From Gemmatimonadota bacterium (lineage in GTDB: Bacteria > Gemmatimonadota > Gemmatimonadetes > Gemmatimonadales > GWC2-71-9), in the NCBI GenBank assembly GCA_003221825.1, contig QHUE01000098.1, positions 1 through 29,894 of the forward strand: DNA of 29,894 nucleotides, written 5' to 3'. Below, piece by piece: positions 1 to 7,752 of the stretch. Each line of letters opens with the position of its first letter. Within the stretch, counting starts at the first letter, position 1. Under the pieces are notes generated by a model. That model was not told the origin of the DNA. It worked only from the letters and a program-made list of their open reading frames with translations, and ran no database searches. The position numbers were made by a program, and so were the translations under genes.

Positions 1-68
1 GCCTGGAGCGCCGTACCCGTCAGAACGAGGGCGGCAACTACCAGGGACAGCTTCGTGATGCTGCGCAT
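1..68 (-). CDS. Exported protein, N-terminal fragment (signal peptide only)
   Basis: Only the first 22 codons of a leftward gene lie in the window; the rest runs off the left edge. The start is ATG at 68-66 with a good ribosome binding site (AGGAG, six bases before the ATG). The translation begins MRSITKLSLVVAALVLTGTA, which has a short basic n-region followed by a hydrophobic core, as in a Sec signal peptide. The function of the mature protein cannot be judged. It is transcribed divergently from the small secreted protein at 422-694, so both promoters should lie in the shared spacer. Confidence 0.8.
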   Translation of the reverse strand, partial: MRSITKLSLVVAALVLTGTALQ

Positions 69-421
69 TTCAAACTCCTGTGTTTGGTGTCGAGCTATTC
101 GTCAGTTGGAGTGCCATTCGGCTCCTCCATACTTCGAGAGGCCTGTCAAAGCAAGGGTTATGCCAACCGCCACTTTCCTGTGCAGTGTCAGATTATTTGA
201 CAACATAGGCTGGAAAAGCGCAAGCCAAAATAGGACTTGGAGTTAGCGAATGCAATACAGCGCTGGTGTCATGATTCTTGACGATTTTTGAGGCGGGACA
301 AAGCTTGCAAAGACATCGTAACTACCAGTGCAATAATATGTTACCTCGTTACAATTGCTCGGCACGTCGCCTGCATTAGTGGGAAGCCGAAATCAAGGGC
401 ACTCACTCAGGGGAGCAGGCA
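69..421. other. Divergent intergenic spacer, AT-richer, likely two promoters
   Basis: This 353-bp stretch separates two outward-facing genes for secreted proteins and is clearly AT-richer than its surroundings. I see no plausible gene in it. It contains a short inverted repeat, TGTCA-N7-TGACA at 186-202, that could be an operator. AT-rich patches around 270-345 (for example TTGACG at 278-283 and TAATAT at 334-339) could hold promoter elements for the rightward gene, but none has convincing -35/-10 spacing. A regulatory role is inferred from position only. Confidence 0.5.
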
Positions 422-694
422 ATGCGGTTCGGTCTCGTAGCGGTTCTCGTGGTTGGTACGCTGACGCTGGTGGGGCGGGATGCAGAAGCCCAAGCTCGTG
501 GCACCCTGCAAGCCACCGCGACGGTCGTCGATACACGCCAGGGCTTCGAGGCCCTCTCAGCCGTCCGGCAGGCGGTTACAGATTCCAGAATCGAGCGTCG
601 GCAAACTGTCGCGACAGTAGCACTGATTTCCACCGAGCGCCCAGCATCCAAGCCGAGCACCGTCGTCGTGACGGTCGATTTCTCACGGAACTGA
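422..694 (+). CDS. Small secreted protein of unknown function (90 aa)
   Basis: The ATG at 422 is preceded by GGGGAG, about six bases upstream. Residues 1-25 form a signal peptide (MRFGLVAVLVVGTLTLVGRD followed by an AEAQA cleavage-type end). The mature part is about 65 residues, Thr/Val/Arg rich with alternating hydrophobic residues, and looks beta-rich. It has no Cys and no motif I recognise. The stop lies five bases from the convergent stop of the FHA-protease gene. The signal peptide and ribosome binding site make it a credible gene; I cannot assign a function. It is probably periplasmic or secreted. Confidence 0.7.
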   Translation: MRFGLVAVLVVGTLTLVGRDAEAQARGTLQATATVVDTRQGFEALSAVRQAVTDSRIERRQTVATVALISTERPASKPSTVVVTVDFSRN

Positions 695-699
695 TCGCC

Positions 700-2427
700 T
701 TAGACGCCCAGCCGCTGGCGCAGCGCCGGCGGCATTAATGGAATGGCGTATTTCACCGGGACGGACAGCGCGAATCCCGGTCCTTGCCTGAGACCTGCCC
801 GGTGGACTGAAATCACTTCCCCATCCGCGTTGAACACGGGGCTGCCAGAGGACCCGCCGGTCGTCATGCCGTCGAATTGGACAAGATCGGCCGTTACCCG
901 GGACAGGATGCCGGCGGTCATGGACGTCCGCACGATCGATGTCCGATCCCGCGCGAAGCCCGACCCCGCAGGATAACCAATGAGCGCCGCCGGCTCGCCC
1001 TGACGGGCTTTGGTCCCGGCCCAGTCGATCGCGGTCAAATACGATCCCTGGTAGCCTCGCACTTTGATGAGCGCGAGGTCGCGCTCACGTGAGGTGGCGA
1101 CGACGTCGGCATAGCGGCTGGACGACTCGTCGGCCATCGTGACCCACACCGTGTCCGGCTCGGCGTGCGCGGAATCCGCCACCACGTGCCAGTTGGTGAG
1201 CATGTAGCCGTCCGGGCTAATCCCGAAACCCGTGCTGTCGAAGCGGTCGCCGCCGAGCGCGACCGTAATGAGCCCCACGGCCCCTTGATTCTGCTGGGCG
1301 AGCCCCGCGAAGTCCGTGGCCCGGATCGCCCGCATCTTCACAAGCTTGACGCGCAGCGTCTCGACCTCGGCGGCCGGTGCCGCCGCCGCACGGGCCGCTT
1401 CCAGCTCCCGCCGCAGGCGCTCGCCCTCCGCGCGCGAAGAGTCTTCGGCGGTCCGCAGCGCCTGCTTCGTGTGCTCGACCTGCCTGGAGAGCAACCAGTA
1501 CACGCCGAAAACGCCGCCGCCGAGCAGCAGGACGAGAATGACGAGCAGCCCAGTGAGCCAGCGGATCTTGCGGCGGGCATCTTTGCCCACGTCCTCACGC
1601 ACGGCTTTCATGAACGCCGTCGTGCCGCGGCCACCGCGCTTGCGCTCGTCTTTCGCCCTGGCGAGTGCGTCGCCAATCATCCCGATTACGGTCTTCTGGC
1701 CCAACGGCGCGCCGTCCGGGGGTCGCGGGACCGCTTTCTGTGGCGCAGTCCCCATGCCTTCCACCAACAGCACGGGCCCGCCCTGGCCGAGCATGATCTT
1801 GTCACCGAGCCGAACCGGCATGGGCTTCGCGATGCGCTCACCATTCAAGTAGGTGCCGTTCTTGCTTTCGGCATCGCGCACCACCAAACCGCCGCCCGCG
1901 CCGACGGTCAGCTCGGCGTGCACGCGGGACACGGTCGTGTCGTTCGCGTCGACCGGCTGGACTTCGCATTCCCGGCCGCGGCTGAGGCGGATGCGGGTGC
2001 CGCGCGCCTCGAATCGCTTGCCGGTAGCGGTGACGAGCAAGGTGATCCCATAGGCGCGGTGCTCGGCCTCTTTGGGAGGCATCGGCAAACCGGGATGCTC
2101 GGCGAGCGTGGCGGTGAGCTCGGCCGCAATGGGAGCGACGCGGTATTCAGGACCCGATTCGCCCAGGCGGATCACGTCGCCTGGCTTCACGGAAGTCGGC
2201 GCGCTCAGGCGCTTGTTGTTGAGGTATGTGCCGTTTTTGCTGCCGAGATCGGCGAGCAACCACGCGCCTTGCTCGAGCCGCAGCTCCGCGTGGCGGACCG
2301 ATACGACGCGCGCTGCGTCACCCCGGACGACGACGCTCCCGTCGGGATCGCGACCGAGTCGCAGCGGCCCGCCGGAGGATTCGGCCACCTGCGGCCCGCT
2401 GGTGTCCGTCAACTTGAGGTACGACAC
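700..2427 (-). CDS. Membrane-tethered trypsin-like serine protease with two FHA domains
   Basis: This 575-residue protein has a clear domain order. FHA domain 1 spans about residues 20-95 (GRD, SxxHAEL, SKNGTYLN). FHA domain 2 spans about 125-220 (SRGREC, VSRVHAEL, ESKNGTYLNGERI). A basic stretch (KDARRKIR) precedes one membrane helix at about 289-311, then a charged coiled coil at 316-366. A trypsin/DegP-type protease domain follows, with His414 (TNWHVV), Asp450 (ERDLALI) and Ser527 (GGSSGSP), so the catalytic triad is complete. No PDZ domain is seen. The positive-inside rule puts the FHA domains in the cytoplasm and the protease in the periplasm. FHA domains bind phosphothreonine, and a Ser/Thr kinase gene lies 1.2 kb away, so phospho-regulated proteolysis is a reasonable inference. 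The start is GTG at 2427 without an obvious ribosome binding site; it sits just before the first FHA strand. Confidence 0.9.
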   Translation of the reverse strand: MSYLKLTDTSGPQVAESSGGPLRLGRDPDGSVVVRGDAARVVSVRHAELRLEQGAWLLADLGSKNGTYLNNKRLSAPTSVKPGDVIRLGESGPEYRVAPIAAELTATLAEHPGLPMPPKEAEHRAYGITLLVTATGKRFEARGTRIRLSRGRECEVQPVDANDTTVSRVHAELTVGAGGGLVVRDAESKNGTYLNGERIAKPMPVRLGDKIMLGQGGPVLLVEGMGTAPQKAVPRPPDGAPLGQKTVIGMIGDALARAKDERKRGGRGTTAFMKAVREDVGKDARRKIRWLTGLLVILVLLLGGGVFGVYWLLSRQVEHTKQALRTAEDSSRAEGERLRRELEAARAAAAPAAEVETLRVKLVKMRAIRATDFAGLAQQNQGAVGLITVALGGDRFDSTGFGISPDGYMLTNWHVVADSAHAEPDTVWVTMADESSSRYADVVATSRERDLALIKVRGYQGSYLTAIDWAGTKARQGEPAALIGYPAGSGFARDRTSIVRTSMTAGILSRVTADLVQFDGMTTGGSSGSPVFNADGEVISVHRAGLRQGPGFALSVPVKYAIPLMPPALRQRLGV

Positions 2428-2483
2428 GAATCGAAACTACGGCTGCCCTGGACGCGCCGCGAGGTCGTCGCGCATCGTGTAGC

Positions 2484-3325
2484 ATGGACAACCTGGCTCA
2501 CGCGCTCGTGGGGGCCGCGCTCATGCGCGCCGTCGCCGATCGTCATGTGCCCCGCGCCGCATCGATCGGCGTCGTGGCGGCGAACGCGCCGGACTGGAGC
2601 GAGCTCTTCATCGGGCTTCCGGGCACACGAGCCGACTTTCTGGTCCTCCATCGCGGCATAACGCATTCCCTGGTCGGTGCGCTGGTGGAAGTCGTCGGGC
2701 TCACGCTCCTCATCGGAGTCGGGTGGCGGGTGGTCCGCTGGAGACTCAGCCGGCACGGTCGCGCGGTCGCCGTTCCGGCTTGGGGATGGCTTGCCGCCGG
2801 TATTGGCGCAGCGGTCCTGAGCCACCTCTATATGGACTGGCAGGGCTCGTACGGCTGGCGGCCGTTTCTGCCCTGGAGCGGCACGTGGTACTACCTGGAC
2901 TGGGTAGCCATCGCCGATCCCTTCTTCTGGCTGGTCCCGCTGGTCGCGCTCGCGTGGGGCGCGGAGCGCCATTGGGCGCCGCTCGCGGCGGGAAGCGCGA
3001 GATCCGGCGGGCGGCGGAGCGCCGCTTCGGCGCCGGCGCATCGTGGGCGGCGCTCACCAATATCGGCCGGCCGTTTACGTGGGAAGCGATCTACGCGAGC
3101 GTCGACACCGTTGCCGGCGATGACTGGACGCTACCGCGTCACCTGCGCACGCCGGCCGTCGCCCGCGCACTGGGGAAGACCACCGACGGTCATGCTATCA
3201 GTCAATTCGCCCGCTTCTTGGCGGCCGACGTGGACACGAGCAGCAAGACGGTCTACCTCTGGGATGCGCGCTACGCGCGCGCGAGCCGCGACGGATGGGC
3301 GGTGGTGAGCGTCAGGATGGAGTGA
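2484..3325 (+). pseudogene. YdjM/DUF457-type membrane metal-dependent hydrolase, frameshifted and internally shortened
   Basis: Starting at ATG 2484, the first frame reads a typical family start (MDNLAHALVGAAL), a central HRGITHSLVGAL, and LSHLYMDWQGSYGWRPFLPW, with several membrane helices, until about position 2990. After that this frame becomes a low-complexity Arg/Ser run. A different frame (one base back) then carries a family-like tail from about 2993 to the TGA at 3325: REIRRAAERRFG, NIGRPFTWEAIYAS, QFARFLAADVD, VYLWDARYARA. The two halves clearly belong to one gene. From what I know of the family, more membrane segments normally lie between them, so the junction near 2985-3005 looks like an internal deletion that also changed frame. 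The product is probably non-functional unless the shift is an assembly error. The gene is divergent from the FHA-protease (56-bp gap), and its tail overlaps the convergent small gene at 3312-3551. Confidence 0.75.
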
Positions 3326-3551
3326 CGTCGTTGAACGTGAGACCCGAGCCCCGGCGGTCGCGCAGCTGGCGACGCTGCTTGAACGAGCGGCGCTCTACAC
3401 GACTGCGCCGTTCGGACAACCCGCGCCGCTCGACCAGGACCGTGGTTTTCCGCAGGCGGCGCTCGGTGATGCGCCGGTCGAGTCCGGAGCGCCGCTCGGG
3501 CCGCACGCGGCGTTCGACGTGATGTCGCGGGTGCCGGGGCTCGCTGTCCAT
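3312..3551 (-). CDS. Small ERR/DRR-repeat basic protein (79 aa)
   Basis: From ATG 3551 the protein is almost entirely made of [E/D]RR motifs every five to nine residues (VERRV, PERRSGLDRRITERR, VERRGLSERRS, VERRSF, LRDRRGS). The third codon positions are strongly GC, as expected for a coding frame here. Short bacterial proteins with such charged RR repeats are common, but I know of no established function. The alternating charge pattern suggests a helical salt-bridged rod or a nucleic-acid-binding peptide; this is speculation. An upstream in-frame ATG at 3659 would overlap the kinase start, so 3551 is preferred, although no strong ribosome binding site is visible. Its last 14 bases overlap the convergent end of the broken hydrolase gene. 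Confidence 0.65.
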   Translation of the reverse strand: MDSEPRHPRHHVERRVRPERRSGLDRRITERRLRKTTVLVERRGLSERRSRVERRSFKQRRQLRDRRGSGLTFNDVTPS

Positions 3552-3616
3552 CCCGTTCAATTTGTGCCGCCTCGGGAGTTCGTGCCAGCCGAAACGACCG
3601 ACTACATTTCTCGCCC

Positions 3617-5389
3617 GTGCAGACACCGGACCGACGCTCGCCAGCATCGAATGTGACACCCGTCACCAGCGCCGCCGCGCCACAGACGCCGCCAGCGGGA
3701 TTGCTCGACGACGCGCTGCGCGCACTCGAGCCGACCTTCCGGCTCGACAACCTCGTGGCGCTCTCCTCGGATCGCGCGCTGTATCATGGCTGGGACCGGG
3801 TGCTGAAGCGGCCCGTCTCGATTCGCGTGCATCTCGCGGCCGAAGCGCCGGGGCGCGCGTGGTTCATGCGCGAAACCGAGACGCTCGCGCAGCTCGATCA
3901 TCCGGCAATCCGGCACGTCTACGCGGCCGGTGAGATCGCGTCGTTCGCCTATCGGACGGCGAACTGGATCGAAGGCGAAAGCCTTGCCGATGCCCTGCGG
4001 CGTGGCCCGCGCCCGATTCCGCAATCCATGTCGCTGATCCGCGATCTCCTCTCGGCACTCGAACATGCGCACGCCCGCGGCATCATCATGCGCCGGATCG
4101 TGCCCTCCACGCTGATGATCAACAGCGGCGGCCAGGGCGTCATCACCGACCTGCGATACTCCAACTGGTGTCTGCCCTACCTCCCGGCGATGCCGACGGA
4201 TGATCCGAGCGCGGCCTACATGGCGCCGGAAGTCCGGGCGGGCGAGGCGGGAGAGCCCGCGAGCGACGTGTACAGCATCGCGGCGAACATCTATGCCGCG
4301 CTCACCGGCAATCCGCCGGACGCCGATCCGGCGCGCATCGTGCCGCCCCGCCAGCAGCGTCAGGCGATTCCCGCGGCGGTCGAGCGCGTCATCGTGCGCG
4401 CGCTGTCGCGCGTGCCCAAGGATCGCTACTACACGGCCACCGAGATGCTCGAGGACTTCGTGACAGACGCCGGCACGTTCCAGGTGCTCGCCGCCGCCCC
4501 GACGGTGACAGAGTCCGGGTTCGAGCGGCGGCTGCGCCGCGCGCTGGGGGATGACTACGAGCTGCTGGAGGAGATCGGCGCCGGCGGCTTCGGGCGCGTG
4601 TATCGCGCACGCGATCTCGCACTCGAGCGCGACGTGGCGATCAAAGTCCTGCATCCCGCGCTCACGGCAGACCCCGGCGTGTTGGAGCGGTTCCGGCGTG
4701 AGGCGCAGCTCGCAGCCCGACTGCGGCATCCGAACATCGTGAGCATCTACGACATTATGGGCCGCGCCGGTCTCACCTGGTATACGATGGAATACGTCCC
4801 CGGCTCGAGCATGGCCCAGGTGATTCACCGCCAGGGCACATTTTCGCTCGATCAAACCGAGCGACTGCTCAACGAGGCCCTTTCGGCGCTCGAACACGCG
4901 CACAGCCTGGGCCTGATTCACCGCGACTTGAAACCGGAAAACATGCTGATCGAGCCGGACGGCCGGCTGCGCATCACCGACTTCGGGCTGGCGCTGGCGC
5001 TGCGCGGCGGCGCGCGCTTCGGGGGAGCGACGTCGCGCAGCGGCACGCCGCAATTCGCCGCGCCCGAACAGCTGCTGGGCGAGCGCGTGGACCAGCGCGC
5101 CGATCTCTACTCTCTCTCGGCCGTCGCCTACTTCGGACTGTTGGGGAGGCCGCCGTTCAGCGGGAAGACGCCGGAGCAGATTCTCGCCAAGCAAACGACC
5201 GATGACATCCCGCCGCTGTCCGCCGAACGCCGGGACGTGCCGCGCGAGGTCGAAGACGTGCTCCGGCGCGCGCTGCGCAGCGAACCGACCGAGCGCTATC
5301 ACTCGGCCAGCGCATTTCACGCGGCGGTCAGGGGGGCGTTCGGCGGTTTCTTGCGGCGGCTGGCGGCGTTGTTTCGGCCGGAGTCCTAG
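3617..5389 (+). CDS. Tandem pseudokinase-Ser/Thr protein kinase (590 aa)
   Basis: The protein holds two Hanks-type kinase folds. The N-terminal copy (about residues 40-285) follows the fold (MAPEVRAGE, SDVYSIAANIYAALTG) but has no glycine loop. VAIK is replaced by VSIR, the HRD region reads MRRIVPSTLM, and DFG reads DLR, so it should be catalytically dead. The C-terminal copy (about 312-575) is complete: GAGGFGRVY, Lys343 in VAIKVL, HRDLKPEN with Asp437, DFG at 455-457, and AAPEQL. There is no transmembrane helix, so it is probably cytoplasmic. The pseudokinase may sense or regulate, but this is inference. A phosphothreonine-reading FHA protease is encoded nearby and could be a partner. The start is GTG 3617 with no clear ribosome binding site; about 40 Pro/Ala-rich residues precede the first fold. 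The TAG stop directly abuts the stop of the convergent ABC permease. Confidence 0.92.
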   Translation: MQTPDRRSPASNVTPVTSAAAPQTPPAGLLDDALRALEPTFRLDNLVALSSDRALYHGWDRVLKRPVSIRVHLAAEAPGRAWFMRETETLAQLDHPAIRHVYAAGEIASFAYRTANWIEGESLADALRRGPRPIPQSMSLIRDLLSALEHAHARGIIMRRIVPSTLMINSGGQGVITDLRYSNWCLPYLPAMPTDDPSAAYMAPEVRAGEAGEPASDVYSIAANIYAALTGNPPDADPARIVPPRQQRQAIPAAVERVIVRALSRVPKDRYYTATEMLEDFVTDAGTFQVLAAAPTVTESGFERRLRRALGDDYELLEEIGAGGFGRVYRARDLALERDVAIKVLHPALTADPGVLERFRREAQLAARLRHPNIVSIYDIMGRAGLTWYTMEYVPGSSMAQVIHRQGTFSLDQTERLLNEALSALEHAHSLGLIHRDLKPENMLIEPDGRLRITDFGLALALRGGARFGGATSRSGTPQFAAPEQLLGERVDQRADLYSLSAVAYFGLLGRPPFSGKTPEQILAKQTTDDIPPLSAERRDVPREVEDVLRRALRSEPTERYHSASAFHAAVRGAFGGFLRRLAALFRPES

Positions 5390-6406
5390 CTAGCGCCAGC
5401 GGAAAATCTTCAGCGCGATCACGAAGCTCACCGCGCCCCAGGCCACGACGACCGCCAGCGGCGTTCCGAGCGTCGCGACCGCCGCTCCATCGATCATCAC
5501 GGCGCGCAGCGCGTCGTTCAGCGCCGTGAGCGGGAGCGCCTTCACGAAGGGAATCATCGCGTCGGGGAAACGGGAGTAGGAGAAGAACGTGCCCGACAGA
5601 ATCCACATCGGCAGCATCACGAGATTCATCAATCCCGAGACGCCTTCGATCGTCTTCGCGCGACTGGCGACCAGCAGGCCCAGCCCCGCGAACGAGAATG
5701 ACCCGACGATCGTGATGCCCGCGAGCGTGGCGAACGATCCGCGGACCGCCACGCCGAACAGCAGCCAGCCGAAGCCCACCAGCGCGATCACTTCCACGAT
5801 CAGGAAGACGAGCCGCGACAGGATGAAGCTCAGCAGGTAATGGCTGCGGCGCATGGGCGTCGCCATGTAACGCTTGAGCAGCTTCCGCTGGCGCGCCTGC
5901 ACGACGGAGAACCCGACCCCCCAAATGCCGCTCCCCAGGAGATTCATGCCGAGCAGCCCGGGGATCAGGAAGTCGATGTACCGCGACCCGGGCGCCACCG
6001 CGCGGTCGTCGCGTACCGTGACGAGATCCTTCCGGCCGCGCGAGCGCTGCAGCACATCGTCGACTTGCAGCCGCGCGAGCCCGCTCTCGGTGCGCGTCGA
6101 GTCGTAGCGGTAGACGACGGGATCCCCAGGGATGACGAGCAGCGCGATCCGCCCGGTCCGCAGCCGCAGCCGTGCGGTCGCCGTGTCGAGGCCGCTGGCG
6201 ATGAGGCGCGGAGACGAATCGAGGGTGGCGGCCAATGCGCTGTCGCCCGGCCCGCCGGCGACGCAGACCTGCAGGTTGCCGGGCCCGGTGTTCCGGAAGG
6301 CGAGCCCGAGCGCGAAGGCGAGCACGATCGGGAAGCCGAACACCCAAAACACCGCTTCCGGCTCGCGGTAGAACTCGCGCATACGCGAGACCGCCAGCTG
6401 ATACAT
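5390..6406 (-). CDS. ABC-2 type transporter permease
   Basis: The protein starts with MYQLAVSRMREFYREPEAVF and a first membrane helix, followed by an external loop of about 120 residues (roughly 40-160). Five more helices follow, including the typical GVSGLMNLVMLPMWILSGTFF segment before the last part and the C-terminal ALKIFRWR. This is the ABC-2 membrane domain of exporters for drugs, lipids or polysaccharides; the substrate is unknown. The ATPase partner is the gene immediately upstream. I prefer ATG 6406; GTG 6424 is an in-frame alternative that would overlap the ATPase stop by 11 bases. Neither has a clear ribosome binding site, which fits translational coupling. It is the last gene of the long leftward operon. 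Confidence 0.9.
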   Translation of the reverse strand: MYQLAVSRMREFYREPEAVFWVFGFPIVLAFALGLAFRNTGPGNLQVCVAGGPGDSALAATLDSSPRLIASGLDTATARLRLRTGRIALLVIPGDPVVYRYDSTRTESGLARLQVDDVLQRSRGRKDLVTVRDDRAVAPGSRYIDFLIPGLLGMNLLGSGIWGVGFSVVQARQRKLLKRYMATPMRRSHYLLSFILSRLVFLIVEVIALVGFGWLLFGVAVRGSFATLAGITIVGSFSFAGLGLLVASRAKTIEGVSGLMNLVMLPMWILSGTFFSYSRFPDAMIPFVKALPLTALNDALRAVMIDGAAVATLGTPLAVVVAWGAVSFVIALKIFRWR

Positions 6407-6413
6407 CGGATGG

Positions 6414-7322
6414 TCACGTATCACGGAGCTGCCGTCCCGTCAGCGCGACGAAGACGTCGTCGAGCGAGGCGTGATGCGTGGTGAGCAGCGACAGCTCCAC
6501 GCCGCGCTCTTTGAGCAGCGCGAGCAACGCGGGGAGGGCGCGGTGCAGCTCTACGACCGTGAGCGAGACTCCGTCGGGACCCGTCCGCACCGCGGACACA
6601 CCCCCCATTTGTCGCAAGATCTCGACCAGATCCTTCGCAATCCTGCCCTCCGTCAGCGCGAAGTCCACCACGTGGTCCGCGCCCAACGACGCAATCAGCT
6701 CCTTGGGAGTTCCCTGGGCGATGATCTTGCCGTGATCCATGATCGCGACGCGATCGCAGAGGCGCTCGGCTTCCTCCATGTAGTGCGTCGTGAGCAACAC
6801 CGTTCCGCCGTCGGCGCGGAAGCGGCGGATGATCTCCCACAACTGACGGCGCGACTGCGGGTCGAGACCCGTCGTGGGTTCATCGAGAAAGAGCAGCTCG
6901 GGCTTGCTGACGAGCGCACAGGCGACCGCGAGCCGCTGCTTCTGCCCGCCCGAAAGGGTCACCACGCGCGCCTTGCGTTTCTCCTCGAGCTCGACGAGCG
7001 CGAGCACTTCCTCGACGGTATGCGACTGGCGGTAAAACGAGCGAAACAGTCCGAGCACTTCGCTGACGGTGAGCTTGTCGGCGAGCTGCGTCTCCTGCAG
7101 CTGGATGCCGAGCCGCTCCCGCAATGCGCGTCCCGGCGCCCCGTCCTGCCACCGCATGCCGAGAATCTCGACGTCGCCACTGTCGGGGGGCGTCAGGCCT
7201 TCGAGGATCTCGATGGTGGTCGTCTTGCCCGCGCCGTTGGGACCGAGCAGCCCGAAGCACTCGCCCGCGCTGACCGTGAGGTCGAGGCCCGCGACGGCCA
7301 CGACGTCCCCAAAGCGCTTCAT
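6414..7322 (-). CDS. ABC-2 exporter ATP-binding protein
   Basis: This is a standard ABC ATPase: Walker A GPNGAGKT at residues 27-34, a Q-loop (QLQET), signature LSGGQKQR, Walker B with LLFLDEPTTGLD, and the switch His in LLTTHYMEE. A C-terminal domain of about 90 residues follows, as in drug/antibiotic exporter ATPases. It should power the permease encoded next (5390-6406). The first usual start codon is ATG 7322, but family alignment expects a beta strand about eight residues earlier. The reading frame does encode a fitting strand (AINCRAL), yet no ATG, GTG or TTG lies there, so a non-standard start such as ATC 7346-7344 is possible. The gap to the preceding small gene is 20 bases. Confidence 0.9.
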   Translation of the reverse strand: MKRFGDVVAVAGLDLTVSAGECFGLLGPNGAGKTTTIEILEGLTPPDSGDVEILGMRWQDGAPGRALRERLGIQLQETQLADKLTVSEVLGLFRSFYRQSHTVEEVLALVELEEKRKARVVTLSGGQKQRLAVACALVSKPELLFLDEPTTGLDPQSRRQLWEIIRRFRADGGTVLLTTHYMEEAERLCDRVAIMDHGKIIAQGTPKELIASLGADHVVDFALTEGRIAKDLVEILRQMGGVSAVRTGPDGVSLTVVELHRALPALLALLKERGVELSLLTTHHASLDDVFVALTGRQLRDT

Positions 7323-7342
7323 GAGCGCACGACAGTTGATCG

Positions 7343-7750
7343 CTACGATTGCTCTTGCTCGGTGTCTTTTTTGGTGTCTTTTTTGGCGTCTTTTTCGGGC
7401 GGCGCTTCGTGGGCCATCTTGAGCGCCTGATCGAGCTGGATCGTCATGCTGTTCACGCCATCGGCCAGCGCGCGCACCTTCATGTTGAGCCCCGTCCCGG
7501 CGCGGTTCGCGACGATCGCCAGTTGGCCGGCCACGTCCGGCAGGGTGCCGAGATTCGCGGTGAGCGCGCGCTGGCGCATGTGAGACAGCTCGCGGGCGAT
7601 GTTGCCGCAGATGCCATTGATGATTTTCGGCTTCGCGGCGCGGTTGGATTCGAGCTCGGCGACCAGCTTTTTCACGTGATCCACGGTCCGCACGTATCCC
7701 TGCAGCTCCTCGATGCGGCGGACCTGATTCGCCGTCTGCTTCTGCACCAC
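7343..7750 (-). CDS. Small helical cytoplasmic protein of unknown function (135 aa)
   Basis: The gene begins with GTG 7750, two bases after the stop of the phosphatase gene, so translation is probably coupled. The protein is alpha-helical and charged with no signal peptide (EELQGYVRTVDHVKKLVAEL, RELSHMRQRALTAN). It ends in a hydrophilic tail KDAKKDTKKDTEQEQS, encoded by a 12-bp tandem repeat (GGTGTCTTTTTT-type units on the plus strand at about 7361-7394). I recognise no family. Its position between a phosphatase and an exporter ATPase in an operon suggests an accessory role, but nothing in the sequence shows one. Confidence 0.75.
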   Translation of the reverse strand: MVQKQTANQVRRIEELQGYVRTVDHVKKLVAELESNRAAKPKIINGICGNIARELSHMRQRALTANLGTLPDVAGQLAIVANRAGTGLNMKVRALADGVNSMTIQLDQALKMAHEAPPEKDAKKDTKKDTEQEQS

Positions 7751-7752
7751 GG

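Noticed and set aside
186..202. TGTCA-N7-TGACA inverted repeat as a defined operator
   Set aside because: Five-base arms are weak and no regulator gene is next to it; kept only as a remark on the spacer.
1165..2661. Long plus-strand open frame opposite the FHA-protease
   Set aside because: It is rich in Arg/Ala/His with no domain, and lies antisense to a well-supported gene; GC-rich DNA gives such shadow frames.
3602..5320. Long minus-strand open frame opposite the tandem kinase
   Set aside because: Low-complexity composition and no motif; the plus strand has full kinase motifs over the same bases.
7361..7394. T-rich repeats as a terminator
   Set aside because: They encode the KKDTKKD tail of the small operon protein and have no GC stem beside them.
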